A DNA stretch of 64,000 nucleotides from Spongiactinospora rosea (GTDB taxonomy: Bacteria; Actinomycetota; Actinomycetes; Streptosporangiales; Streptosporangiaceae), in the NCBI RefSeq assembly GCF_003315795.1, contig NZ_QMEY01000026.1, positions 62,001 to 126,000 of the forward strand. The letters run 5' to 3'. A program made the position numbers and the translations under genes. Position 1 is the first letter of the stretch. Each line of letters opens with the position of its first letter. The notes beneath the pieces are model-generated. The model saw only the letters and a program-made list of their open reading frames with translations. It made no database searches and had not been told where the DNA came from. Positions 11,801-18,823 of the stretch are shown piece after piece.

Positions 11801-14800
11801 CGGCGACCGCCTGCCCGTCACCTGGCCGAGGATCGACGTGGCGTTCACCCTGCCGGACGGCACCGAGGTGCTCTACTCCCGCGACCGCGACCAGTTCGCC
11901 GCGGGCGGCCGGGCCCCGCAGCCGGCGTCGGCCGCGTGGGGGTTCAGCGGCCTGGACCGGGTCCACCAGCGCGGCGACGCGACGTTCCTGGTCCACGGCG
12001 ACAGGTACGTACGGCTGAACGCCGACCTCACCGTGGACTCCACCACGCACGAGCTGGCGGGCAACACCGACCAGGTGCCCGAGTCGGCCGGGCCGGGGCC
12101 CGTGGTGCGCGGCGGCTCGATCGAGATCGTCTTCGACAACGACCGCGGCACCTACACGGGCGGCGCGGGCGGCGACGGGACCACGCGCGACCTGGGGCGG
12201 GTCATGACCAGGTTCGCCGACAGCGGCGCGGTCACCGCCGCCTACCTCGACGGCGGGCGGCTGTTCCTGGTCGGCCCGGACGAGTACGTCCGGTACACCC
12301 TCGCCGACAACGGGACCACGATCCCCGACCACATCGACGCGGGCTACCCGAAGCGGACCGCCCAGCCGATCCGGGGCGTGCTGACCCGTGGCGAGCGGCG
12401 GTACGCGTTCGGCTCCACCGGCTACGCCCCGCTGCCCGCGGGGTGGGAGCCGGGCACGCCGCTGACGTTCCTGCCGTACGAGGGCAACTGGCGCGCGCTG
12501 CCCGACGGGTTCCCCGGTGACCTGACCGGCCTGCTGGAGGGCGACACCGCCGTGTACCTGTTCCTCGGGCAGAACTACGCGGCCTACCCGGCCGGTGACG
12601 CCGTCCCGCGCCCCTACGAGATCGCCGCGCTGCCCACCGAGCTGATCCGGCTGACCTCCAGCACCGCGGCCGAGCTGAACCGGCGGCTGCTCGCCGGTGG
12701 GGTGGACGGGCTACTCGACCCCGCCACGCAGGAGCTGGCGGAGCTGCCCGCCTTCAGCACCACCGTCTCCGACGCCAGGACCGTGCGGGTCAAGCCGGAA
12801 CTGGCGGCCAATGTCCCGGTCAGCTCCTACCTGGACTTCGACAGCGCCAACGGCCTGTACTACTGGGAGATCTTCTTCCACGCGCCGCTGCTGATCGCCC
12901 AGGCGCTCAACGGCGCGCAGCGCTTCGAGGAGGCCGGGCGCTGGTACGAGTACGTCTTCGACCCCACCACGCCGAGCCGCTACTGGAGATTCCTGCCGTT
13001 CCTGGCCGCCGACGTGTACGCGCTGGTCGCCGAGTGCCGGAAGGATCTGGCCGAGCTGGGGTCCGGCTCGCTTGAGTCGCTGCTGTCGCCGATCCTCGCC
13101 GAGCTGACGGCTCTCGCTCCCGCCTTCCGCCGCGCCCGCGACCTCACCACCGACGAGCTGGACTATCTCAGCCACCTCGCCGGGACCGGCCTGGACGAGG
13201 TCAAGGCGGCCCTGGCGGGCGACCCGCGCGCCGCCGGGCTGGCCGAACGCGTCGCGATCGTCGGCGGGCTGCGCAGGCAGTACAACTCGATGGGCGACCG
13301 GCAGGCGCTCATCCGGGCGTACCTGGACGATCCGTACGACCCGCACGCCATCGCCGCGCTGCGGCCCGACGCCTACCGGCGAGCGGTCGTGATGGCCTAC
13401 ATCGACAACCTGCTCGACTGGGGCGACATGCTGTTCGGGCAGTACACCGCCGAGACCATCGACGAGGCGCGGATGCTCTACATCTACGCCTACGACCTGC
13501 TCGGCCCGCGTCCGATCACCCTCGGTCCGGCGGCGCTGCCGCCCGCCGCGCCCTACTCCCCCGACCTGGGCGACGGGCCGGTGGAGACCGGGCACCTGAC
13601 CGCCGAGGGCGCGCTGCTGAAGGACTCCGGCGCGGTACACGCGGGCGTCGCCCACCCCTACTTCTACGTGCCCGGCAACGAGCGGTTCCAGGAGTACTGG
13701 ACGCGTGTGGAGGACCGGCTGACCAAGATCCGGGCATCGCTCGACATCATGGGCGTCAGCCGGCCGATCCCGCTGTTCGACCCGCCGCTCGACGTGATGG
13801 CGCTGGTCCGGGGCGCGGCGGCCAGCGAGACGGCCGACGTGGCCGCCGCGGCGGCGGCCGTGCCGGTGCCCGCCTACCGGTTCGAGGTCGTGTACCAGCG
13901 GGCCCGCGACCTAGCCGACCGGCTCCGGCAGCTCGGGGCCGACCTGGTCGACGTCATCGACCGCCGCGACAACGAACAGCTCAGTCGTCTCCAGAACCGT
14001 CAGGACGGCGAGATCCTGGCGCTGACCACGCAGCTCAAGGAGACCGAGGTCAAGATCGCCGAGGAGGGGCTGGCCGAGGCCCGCGACGCCAAGGCCGCCG
14101 CCGAGAACCGGGTCGCCTACTACAAGAAGCTCGTGGACGAGGGGATCTCGCCGCTCCAGGAGGCGCAGCTCGCGATGCTGGTGGCGGGCGCGGCGGCGCA
14201 GTTCGTCTCCAGCGGGCTGAAGATCGGCGCGGCGGTCGCCTCGGGCGTGCCGCAGGCGCTCGTGGGGCCGTTCATCATGGGCACCTCCGTGGGCGGCGAC
14301 CAGGTGGGCAAGGCCCTAGACGTCGGCGCGGACGTCGCCGCCGGGCTTGGCCAGGGGTTCGGCATGGTGGGCGAACTGCTCGGCGTACGGGCCGACCAGG
14401 AGCGCACCGAGCAGGACTGGCGGTTCCAGCTCGACACCTGCCGCTCCGACGTCGTCCAGCTCGGCCACCAGGTCACCAGCGCCGAACTCCAGCTCGCCCT
14501 CGCCCGGCGCGACCTGGAGATCCACAAACGGCAGATCGCGCACCTCACCGCCGTCAGCGACTTCCTCACCGCGAAGTTCACCGGGCCCGAGCTGTACGGC
14601 TGGATGGCCGGGCAGGTCTCCGGGATCTACTTCCAGACCTACCGGATGGCCCTGGACCTGGCCCGCGCCGCCGAACGCGCCTACGAGTCCGAGCGTGGCA
14701 CGGCTCCGGGGATCGTCAGGGCCACGTACTGGGACTCCCGGCGCAAGGGCCTGCTCGCGGGGGACCGGCTCGCGTTCGACCTGGACCGGCTCGGCCAGGC

Positions 14801-15713
14801 GTACTTCGACTCCGGGCAGCGCGGCCTGGAGATCACCAAGCGGGTGTCGCTGCTCCGGCTCGACGCCGCCGCGCTGCTGGCGCTGAAGAACGAGCGGCAC
14901 TGTGAGTTCGCGCTCACCGAGACCCTGTTCGACCGGGACTTCCCCGGCCACTACCGGCGGCGGATCAAAACACTGAGCGTCGCGTTCGTCACCGCCGACG
15001 GCCCCGTCCCCGCCAACGCGACCCTCACCCAGATCGACGACAAGACCGTGCTGTCCCCCGACCCCAAGGCGGTGCGCTTCCTGCTCGACCCCAAGGGGTC
15101 ACCGCCCGCGAGCCTGCGCGGCAACTGGCGGCCGGGCCAGCGGATCGCACTGTCGGAGGTCGATGACGGGCAGGACGACGGCGGGCTGTTCGAGGTGCGG
15201 TACGACGACGACCGCTACCTGCCGTTCGAGGGGACCGGCGCGGTGTCCCGCTGGCGCCTCGAAACCCGCACGCCCCCGCCCGGCCTGCTGGACGTGGTGA
15301 TCACCGTGCGGTACACCGCCGAGGACGGCGGCGAGACCTTCGCCACCGCCGTGCGCGGCATGCTCAAGCCCTACCCCTCCGCGCTGTTCCTGGACGTCGC
15401 GGCGCGCTTCCCCGAGGCGTGGGAGGAGTTCGCCTCGGGCGAGGGCGCCGAACTCGACCTGCCGATCACGCCCGACCTGTTCCCGGCGATGTCGGGCCGG
15501 CAGGTCACGGGGGTCATCGCGCAGTACGCCGCCGCGAACGGCGACGCCCGTTTCCTGCTGCAGGGGGACCCCCGGCTCGCACTGAACGCGGGCAGGCTCG
15601 TGCAGACACCCGGCCTCACCGCGGGCGGCCGACCATGGCGCTTCACCGCCACCGGCGACCCCGACGCGCTGACCGGTTTCTCCCTGATCCTCCTCTACCG
15701 GGCGATCCCATGA
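2802..15713 (+). CDS. Giant Tc-toxin subunit A-like protein with hemopexin-like arrays
   Basis: About 4303 residues. The N-terminus has the VRP1/TcA signature (SVWSPAAYLVELL, then ERRPDLKQI and APYPFGLPFS). Residues about 1050-2340 and 2890-3280 are hemopexin-like repeats (DAAF..DGRTYLFSGD.YVRYS..DDGYPR). Between them, about 2490-2640, lies the TcA block DVDMGPAGTTSR, WTWMRGYRTWEANRKVF and LYPENYLRPELR. The C-terminus matches the TcA channel and TcB-binding region (YVFDPTTPSRYWRFLPF, YIDNLLDWGDMLFGQY, coiled coils, a Gly/Ala-rich hydrophobic helix near 3800, FTGPELYGWMAGQ). TcA proteins form pentamers that inject a toxin through a channel; the hemopexin propellers probably bind receptors or matrix. 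An ATG at 2802, six bases after GGGAG, is preferred over earlier starts at 2742 and 2796. It has no signal peptide. No TcB or TcC gene is present. Confidence 0.9.
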   Translation: MVNEGSPDYTRLFGELRFPEQDDARSVWSPAAYLVELLGLLEGSFDRPELLERRPDLKQIVLDADNTFTETPYLDIVNEVLERLAGNDPYETLRQAPYPFGLPFSLKSERLRVCLEQLKVTPEELYRLFATHVDQDVAAREYLRLTPEDVAAVTESSTDAAVLAERYGLAPGETLAVLRDTRRFTETTGLDHAGLRELIGLSGQGGLVVLDDEETELAPADPSADASAGLPPDWLDWAHRLIRLARRTGTSLTDLGLILTSCAGGRLDLAALRAVAAVTRLGQAHGLAVEDVCELVVPWRPGKGVRVEVCAGDILAPANRDYRFRLAALIDVAEPDIVRIVRRYREHYAAREPSPFDRGEVGLAEISLLRRAGLLATALGIGAGELFDVLVVLEGDPSFQRYTTFAVLGEPGPEIHDMHRVLAGGAAEPALWLAQTLFAVVGWMGTAGFDAAELAGILGGGPDPGTPDLAALFHRLGGELDGVALSPQALASERFGERAAQVVHDVLVAFDEGVVTSVGSRLLDVDPAKAGAAAYRAVTDLGTIFPSDFKGLGLGDRLQGKILRNLVYRGGLRADGTLVAATPGDLAGDFEPWREALFKAIAATANDVAAFYPSDLEDLEDLEGAGTYQRAELYDNLVYHGHLDEQGELLDPDFFLDPGNAALFTVNVDLTEAVQPVAHLVQERLDRFRTEALPLDPAALAGLRLTDAQMTRLRASLRFNGHLDTEDRYADHVALLDIAPRDFGLAAEFAVLRPAVLAALRGQIAAHRTALTTFAAEDFAGLADDIAAARAFAALDGGVLAGGRVIDPAQFADPDGTVALGPHFNAADQRIVFDRIVTVLRDEAPYRLDPAALTRLGLTGEQRTALLGHLVQQGWITDRHAVPSGKLGYFAGADNSLAFELPGMTDYARDVFFLLHDVARELTAAVAEIADRLDVLAARQDATLYASLADVLGLDPATARALCGAVVGGERAARLMFAAPALDSPEPPEDPRLRTAYRRIRRFALLAAKLGLDATEVRAVFTDQDLTGKFPEPLTLPPGVGRIQALLDAGDGTILLFGDDSGYWTYDAATRARTAEARRPLTDLSPHLAAMTAVDAAFVRHGVAWLLGRDAAGAALTFTREPGGTRWAPKTQTWGKTGDAFTRIDAAYSDTDGRVHLFSGGRYVRYSTGDYSAADDGYPRDIAEWRSRQGLPGGNERLDACFQDADGVLHVFSGDRWITAAGQRPVAEFWGAEFWGGGPAPDPGRIDAAYTTDSAVHLISGGQVLRYSDSVENPGVRADEGVPRRLQGVPPQFESGVEAAFTDPSGVLHLFKDGRTVALDGSGAAVQATAERWGVLGGPAPGGPIDAAFTGLDGRTYLFTGGTYVRYSTADYSAVDDGYPRAIEGDWGGLTRVAVSFVMDGRTYLFGAGGVLLELPESHQADLDAGRLTPALRLLFQEHGLTLTGVTGSAPRWELTTAEGVTVAVTREGRRLKARSGDDSRFYVRYSTRDYRTPDPGFPKPLSDNWWNMPDSMLSQPVDAVFTGRDQHTYLFAGDRFVRFDAAHRWWSEPMALHEKWESIPFDRIDAAFVGLDGRTYLFSGDHYARYSTADYTEIDDGYPTATSGLWGHVTNDLARTGRVDAAFVLDVTQKIDGVDVPRTRTYLFSGGQYVRYTGTEPATVDPGYPRRIAALPGEPGLGALPVRLDGVDAAFSDRRTVYLFRDGVCHAVSTASYRRYDDLPLGDVRCAFVEDGSIVAETGAGWQRLSALEGRVVAATPYRPRTLRAVPERFATGLSAVLNGTDGTTYLFSGPTCYSTELGRDYPIAEEWGRPRDVLRETGAVDAAFTGRDGRTYLFSGDQFVVQAAGATLAEGDPRPIREHWGGLENVALAYVHRDRTHLYSRPDADGLVRHLVYSGTSYAAPDDGHPATVHVSTVFPGAPDGFAFPSAVLAEGTGLVLLAGRDCVSHDDRAGHWSIVRPIERLYPGFGHDLAESGELRSALRTADGTTWFFFGDTCAAFRDGAFGQRVPVRDQWGRSPNPFLAPGGTIDAAFVWRGRYTYLFSGDRYVRYTGEVYRDIDSGYPKPIAGHLRTEEPFARLPESFEDALGRPIDAIVGNDRTIHVIIGGVCHTVSPALSASFAPGSLGRARDNLAATGRVDAALVAGRRIYLFSGDQYVRFSGPGRIDDGHPRPIADLAAELNLPPLPPAFQDGLDAAFTGRDGIVRLFKGGQCLSGGTVTPVSGTWGVVRDPFDAGPPEAAFTAPSGELYVFKGGRYARYPADGEPEHVEPGYPRAVHDDWGDAPPDFDGGPDGAFVLDGRTYLLKGDRYLRYSGSYHLVDRTFPQDFRHRWTGTADYRLSDVHTIVRFAALCRTRPAGLAGFFLDGTEDPYAYLAETFARPIDEVRWARRNMGLLRADTGEESLFEIEFLLTLVDLCAAADKVGTGVPELYGVWAKIHGPAPNLDAAADALRGMLQRRTAAQEWPKVSGAMRDRLNVRKRDALVAWLTPRHGDSRALYERYLIDVDMGPAGTTSRVREAIAATQLYLQRYLLGLETVALPEGADAEEVRARLRTWWTWMRGYRTWEANRKVFLYPENYLRPELRARKTPAFAALESDLLQGDITAEAVQAAYKRYLDEYTEVSRLAIAGGYVYRPEAAEPEVRRLVLFGRTRTDPPRYYHRSAEFRDGDKLSATWEPWLKVDVQIAAERVHPVHAFGRVFVFWPVVEPVPPGDPSAATVVVTAGSDGQQQVDAPPPRSQVKICYSFRNLNGEWLPAQVLAVDTEREGVIGDVGLYVQASRKVPGVSDHDAIVVRCAYDYGSNAAESAFTLTPELYGLPALGTVAPPRPADLDRLFDEPAVTAVTEDDVVRFNAPADSQDGRWFSVDHKGGSFLCRPVAAPGDPAPLQAFRGNADRLPTTWDRVDAAFRLTDGTLYFFDATGGVFIAVPPGKVTSQQTRKRVAERFGVAGTALLRDGRVDAGVVRGGVVLLFAGDEYYRYSGTPFGTLDSGYPRKLADGGGDRLPVTWPRIDVAFTLPDGTEVLYSRDRDQFAAGGRAPQPASAAWGFSGLDRVHQRGDATFLVHGDRYVRLNADLTVDSTTHELAGNTDQVPESAGPGPVVRGGSIEIVFDNDRGTYTGGAGGDGTTRDLGRVMTRFADSGAVTAAYLDGGRLFLVGPDEYVRYTLADNGTTIPDHIDAGYPKRTAQPIRGVLTRGERRYAFGSTGYAPLPAGWEPGTPLTFLPYEGNWRALPDGFPGDLTGLLEGDTAVYLFLGQNYAAYPAGDAVPRPYEIAALPTELIRLTSSTAAELNRRLLAGGVDGLLDPATQELAELPAFSTTVSDARTVRVKPELAANVPVSSYLDFDSANGLYYWEIFFHAPLLIAQALNGAQRFEEAGRWYEYVFDPTTPSRYWRFLPFLAADVYALVAECRKDLAELGSGSLESLLSPILAELTALAPAFRRARDLTTDELDYLSHLAGTGLDEVKAALAGDPRAAGLAERVAIVGGLRRQYNSMGDRQALIRAYLDDPYDPHAIAALRPDAYRRAVVMAYIDNLLDWGDMLFGQYTAETIDEARMLYIYAYDLLGPRPITLGPAALPPAAPYSPDLGDGPVETGHLTAEGALLKDSGAVHAGVAHPYFYVPGNERFQEYWTRVEDRLTKIRASLDIMGVSRPIPLFDPPLDVMALVRGAAASETADVAAAAAAVPVPAYRFEVVYQRARDLADRLRQLGADLVDVIDRRDNEQLSRLQNRQDGEILALTTQLKETEVKIAEEGLAEARDAKAAAENRVAYYKKLVDEGISPLQEAQLAMLVAGAAAQFVSSGLKIGAAVASGVPQALVGPFIMGTSVGGDQVGKALDVGADVAAGLGQGFGMVGELLGVRADQERTEQDWRFQLDTCRSDVVQLGHQVTSAELQLALARRDLEIHKRQIAHLTAVSDFLTAKFTGPELYGWMAGQVSGIYFQTYRMALDLARAAERAYESERGTAPGIVRATYWDSRRKGLLAGDRLAFDLDRLGQAYFDSGQRGLEITKRVSLLRLDAAALLALKNERHCEFALTETLFDRDFPGHYRRRIKTLSVAFVTADGPVPANATLTQIDDKTVLSPDPKAVRFLLDPKGSPPASLRGNWRPGQRIALSEVDDGQDDGGLFEVRYDDDRYLPFEGTGAVSRWRLETRTPPPGLLDVVITVRYTAEDGGETFATAVRGMLKPYPSALFLDVAARFPEAWEEFASGEGAELDLPITPDLFPAMSGRQVTGVIAQYAAANGDARFLLQGDPRLALNAGRLVQTPGLTAGGRPWRFTATGDPDALTGFSLILLYRAIP
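5950..9800 (+). repeat. First hemopexin-like repeat array within the Tc-like gene
   Basis: Roughly twenty degenerate blades follow one another, each about 45-65 residues, with the core D-A-A-F, R-T-Y-L-F-S-G, Y-V-R-Y and D-D-G-Y-P-R-x-I. Four such blades make one hemopexin propeller, so the array could form about five. Several blades have lost the YVRY strand and carry cysteine instead (GVCHAV, GVCHTV, GGQCLS), which suggests divergence of some propellers rather than recent duplication. Confidence 0.8.
11470..12640 (+). repeat. Second hemopexin-like repeat array within the Tc-like gene
   Basis: About six more blades (VDAAFRLTDGTLYFF, GDEYYRYSGTPFGTLDSGYP, HGDRYVRLNADLT, GPDEYVRYTLAD, AVYLFLGQNYAAYP) lie between the central TcA block and the C-terminal channel region. 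The position matches where known TcA proteins carry variable receptor-binding domains, so these blades may play that role. Confidence 0.7.
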
Positions 15714-17764
15714 TGAAGCGGAAGCGGACCACCAGCGACCGCACGGAGGCAGTGCACCACCCTCCGGCCACGAGCCACCCCGGCACGCCGGTGCACCTCA
15801 ACGGGAACAAGCGCCGCCGCCTCGCCGGCGATTTCGTGCCGCATGTCACGGTCAGGGAGGGCACGATCACGCACATGGAGTTCGGCCCCGGCCGCACGCC
15901 GTCCCCGTTCGGTAAAGAGATGGGCGACCACACCACCGCGTGGGCGAGCGTCGTCGATGCCCTGCACGCCTCCCTGCACGGTAAGACCGTCAAAGACTCG
16001 GTGGAGGAACTGCGGAAACGGCAGTCCCACGCCGAGGCGTGGAAGTCCGATGACAACTCGACGGGCAAGAAGCTGTGGAAGATCCTGGCCTCCTCCTCCG
16101 ATCCGGATCGGCGCGACGGCTTGCTCAAGGAATCCGCACGTAAGGTAGGCGAGCTGCTCGACCAGGCCGAGGATGCACTGAACGACTCGGAGCCCCCCGA
16201 CAAGGCGGCCGGGCTGCTGGCGGAGGCGATCGGCCGGCACCTCACCTACGACAACCTGCTGCCCTACGCCACAGTGCGCGCCAAGAGCCAGACCGGCTCG
16301 AAGGGATCGGGCGAGGGCACCGCGCGCACCGCCGTTCTGAAGGTCGAGCGCAACCCGGACGCCCCCTTCTCGGCCACCGGGACCCGCGACAACCTGTGGA
16401 AACTGTTCTCGATGGAGGCGGCGGTCCGCGAGGCCAACATCGAACGCGTCGTCGCACCGAATTGGAGAAAGGGGATTTCGAAGGACATCAAGAACACCAG
16501 GGACCTAACGGACAAAGTGTCCGGCTTCATTCAGTCCGGCGATTGGCCGACGTTCGCCAAGGAGGCAAAAACGATCATCACGGACGCCAAGAAGCTCGCC
16601 GCCCACAAAAGACCGTACTCGGCCCTGCACGACATGACGACGCAGATCATCCAGACCGTCGGGGCGCTACAGGACCTGCTGGTCGACACGAGACGCATGA
16701 GTCCGAGAGTGCTCAAGAAGCACGCCGACGACCTGGCAGAAGGACGCAAAGCCGTGGACTCCCTAGAGGAGATGCTGACGGGCGACCCGAACGCACTCAA
16801 CGACGGCGCTCTCATCCTCGCCCACCTGCTGTACAGGCACCAGACGACCGTGGCCACGGCCTACCCCAACGCCGTCGCGAAGTCGGACTTCCTGACGGCC
16901 GACGCGGCCGAGGCCGCCGCGACCCGGCTGCGCGAATACCTGAAGGCCGACCCGCAAAACGACGAAGCCGAGATCGAGCAGTTGGTCACCCGCGTCCAGG
17001 CACTGCACGCCACCTTCCAACCCCGGCCGAAGGTGGGCGACGGCAGCGGGTGGGCGGCCAGCGCCGGCACCGGGAACCTGGTCATCACCTTCAGCGGCAA
17101 GGACCTGGTCATCCAGGGCAGGGCCGCCGCGCCAGATGGAGTGGAGGGCCACGGCTCACATACAACGGCCTGGATGACCGAAGTGGACGCGGTGCACGGG
17201 ATGCTGGCCACGGCCGGCAAGGCGGGGATCGCGGCCGAGCTCGGCACGCAGACGACCAAGGCCCTCAACGGTGAGCCGATGACGAAGCTCGCCGCCCTGC
17301 TGCCCGCCGATCAACTGAACGCCGGGCAGCTTCCGGCGATCTTCGACGCGGCGACGAGCGTCCTGGCGGCCGGGTCCCCAGAGGAGTCGATCAAGGCGTA
17401 CCTGACGTTCAGGAACCTGCTGCCCTACGCCACCGTTGACGCGGGCGACCGCGGCGGGCACGGCGAACGCCGCGGCGCGAAGGCCACGACCCTGTTCGAC
17501 GCCGAATCCCTCCAGGCCGCCATCGAACAGAAGGAACTGGAGCCCGAGGACGTGCGGGAGGCCGCGATGCGGAACGCCCACGACGTGCTCACCGCCTCAC
17601 TCCCGCGATGGGACGACCCTGTTCGGCAAGCGGCCGGCACCACCGCCACCAAGCTGACCGAGCCCATCGACACCGCCCTCGCCAAAACGATCATGCGCGT
17701 CCGCCGCACGGAGCATCGGCGGATATACAACCTCGGCAGACAACAGCCACCCTCTACCAAGTGA
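15710..17764 (+). CDS. Two-module protein overlapping the Tc-like gene; possible cargo or partner
   Basis: The ATG at 15710 overlaps the stop of the giant gene (ATGA), so translation is probably coupled. The 684-residue product is not a TcB or TcC protein: it has no RHS repeats. It contains one module twice: GDHTTAW..VVDALHASL near residue 73 and SHTTAW..EVDAVHGML near 482, each followed about 90-110 residues later by a NLLPYATV segment (near 181 and 569). Between the modules is a charged helical stretch. The N-terminus is basic with KRKR and NKRRR, resembling nuclear-localisation motifs. No catalytic motif was recognised. Gene overlap suggests it works with the Tc-like protein, perhaps as delivered cargo; that is inference. 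Confidence 0.75.
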   Translation: MMKRKRTTSDRTEAVHHPPATSHPGTPVHLNGNKRRRLAGDFVPHVTVREGTITHMEFGPGRTPSPFGKEMGDHTTAWASVVDALHASLHGKTVKDSVEELRKRQSHAEAWKSDDNSTGKKLWKILASSSDPDRRDGLLKESARKVGELLDQAEDALNDSEPPDKAAGLLAEAIGRHLTYDNLLPYATVRAKSQTGSKGSGEGTARTAVLKVERNPDAPFSATGTRDNLWKLFSMEAAVREANIERVVAPNWRKGISKDIKNTRDLTDKVSGFIQSGDWPTFAKEAKTIITDAKKLAAHKRPYSALHDMTTQIIQTVGALQDLLVDTRRMSPRVLKKHADDLAEGRKAVDSLEEMLTGDPNALNDGALILAHLLYRHQTTVATAYPNAVAKSDFLTADAAEAAATRLREYLKADPQNDEAEIEQLVTRVQALHATFQPRPKVGDGSGWAASAGTGNLVITFSGKDLVIQGRAAAPDGVEGHGSHTTAWMTEVDAVHGMLATAGKAGIAAELGTQTTKALNGEPMTKLAALLPADQLNAGQLPAIFDAATSVLAAGSPEESIKAYLTFRNLLPYATVDAGDRGGHGERRGAKATTLFDAESLQAAIEQKELEPEDVREAAMRNAHDVLTASLPRWDDPVRQAAGTTATKLTEPIDTALAKTIMRVRRTEHRRIYNLGRQQPPSTK

Positions 17765-17797
17765 CTGTAAGTAGTGATACAACTACAGATCACAGTC
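17763..17797. promoter_or_regulatory. Dyad upstream of secreted protein gene, possible operator
   Basis: GACTGT and ACAGTC flank a 23-base AT-richer centre that also carries GTAGT and ACTAC in inverted order. It begins inside the stop codon of the upstream gene and ends about 52 bases before the next start, a place where an operator for the secreted protein gene would sit. No factor is suggested. Confidence 0.3.
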
Positions 17798-17849
17798 AGG
17801 CGGCCGGCCCTTCCGGCGCCTCCCCCACTCTCCGAGAAGAAGACTCATC

Positions 17850-18629
17850 ATGCGTTCAATGCGCGCGACGCTCGTCGCCGGTGGTGCCGCTCTCGCCACC
17901 CTGCTGCTGTCCACGCAGGTCGCCCAAGCCGCCCCTCCCCCCGGCTCCCCCGGAGGCGGCTGCCTGGCCGAAGGCCAGGTCGGCAGTTACCTCTCCAAGG
18001 AAGGGAGTGCCAAGGCCACGTTCTCCAGCGCCTTCCTCGGCGAGCTGCGACGGGCCGGGATCAGGTTCGAGGCGCTCGCCCCCATCGAGCTGGTCGACGG
18101 CGGCACGGCGGTGTGGATGCCGATCGGCGAGCGTTACGACAACATCGAGACGCCCTCCGGCCGGGTCTGCTACCCCGGCGGGTTCCGCTTCACCAACGAC
18201 GCGACCGGCGTGACGTACGAGATCGACACCTTCTGGGTGCTGTTCGCCGCGGTGGACGACAGCCGGTTCTTCACCACGCCGACCGTGAACGGGCAGCCTC
18301 GCCCGCAGGGCGAGCTGACCATGGTCGACTTCAGCGTGCCGCAGGCCCTCGCCCCCGGCAACTTCGTCCCGCACAACGGCGGCATCGGCCCGCGCAAGGT
18401 CGTCCTGTCGATGAACGGCGACTGGGCGCGCGACCTCAACACCGCGCTCGGCACCCGGTTCAACGGCGGCTCGCACTGGGCCGACCTGGACATCGCCTGG
18501 CGGGGAGTGCCGAGCAGGCCGGTTTCGTCCGGTACGTCACTCGGCATGCTGGGCGTGCAGGTCGTGAGCGACGCGATCCAGGGCCGTGCGTCCGGCCTTC
18601 CACTGCCCGGTTCGGGCGGTTTGTTGTAA
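17850..18629 (+). CDS. Secreted protein, paralogue of the next gene
   Basis: A 259-residue protein with a signal peptide (MRSMRATLVAGG..., cleavage after VAQA near residue 28). The mature part contains FLGELRRAGIRFEALAPIELVDGG, VWMPIGERYDNIE, RVCYPGGFRF and HNGGIGPRKVVLSMNGDW. These motifs recur in the same order in the protein encoded at 18824 (GVKVEGLDPIEAKP, VYMPIGWQQDHID, GVYYPGGF, EGGIGPKHWPFYVS), so the pair arose by duplication. The function is unknown. The fold may be a beta-sandwich judging from alternating hydrophobic residues, but this is weak. GAGAAG upstream is the likely ribosome binding site. Confidence 0.8.
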   Translation: MRSMRATLVAGGAALATLLLSTQVAQAAPPPGSPGGGCLAEGQVGSYLSKEGSAKATFSSAFLGELRRAGIRFEALAPIELVDGGTAVWMPIGERYDNIETPSGRVCYPGGFRFTNDATGVTYEIDTFWVLFAAVDDSRFFTTPTVNGQPRPQGELTMVDFSVPQALAPGNFVPHNGGIGPRKVVLSMNGDWARDLNTALGTRFNGGSHWADLDIAWRGVPSRPVSSGTSLGMLGVQVVSDAIQGRASGLPLPGSGGLL

Positions 18630-18645
18630 CCGTATTCCGCCAAAA

Positions 18646-18675
18646 GGCGCGCCTTCCCCCAAGTGGGAGCGCGCC
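18646..18675 (+). terminator. GC-rich hairpin after the first secreted paralogue
   Basis: GGCGCGC and GCGCGCC form the outer stem and TCCC/GGGA the inner stem, 17 bases beyond the stop at 18629. There is no T-run, as is usual for actinomycete terminators. Confidence 0.6.
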
Positions 18676-18781
18676 CTGCGGCATGCCCGGATTTCGCCCG
18701 GATTCGCGGCGAAGAAATTGTTTACTCAACTATTTACACAACGTCATTGACTGACTACCTTAAGCGACTGATCACAGGTCA

Positions 18782-18801
18782 GAGAGCCGCAAACGGCTCT
18801 C
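18782..18801 (+). promoter_or_regulatory. Perfect 8-bp hairpin in the leader of the second paralogue
   Basis: GAGAGCCG and CGGCTCTC are separated by CAAA, 22 bases before the ATG at 18824 and just before the ribosome binding site (GAAAGG). A stable hairpin here could protect the transcript end or influence initiation. Confidence 0.45.
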
Positions 18802-18823
18802 AGCGACGAAAGGTAGAACAGGC

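Noticed and set aside
7044..12332. A 1762-residue open frame on the minus strand opposite the Tc-like gene
   Set aside because: It mirrors the GC-rich codon pattern of the plus-strand gene; its sequence is low-complexity Gly/Arg/Val with no recognisable domain.
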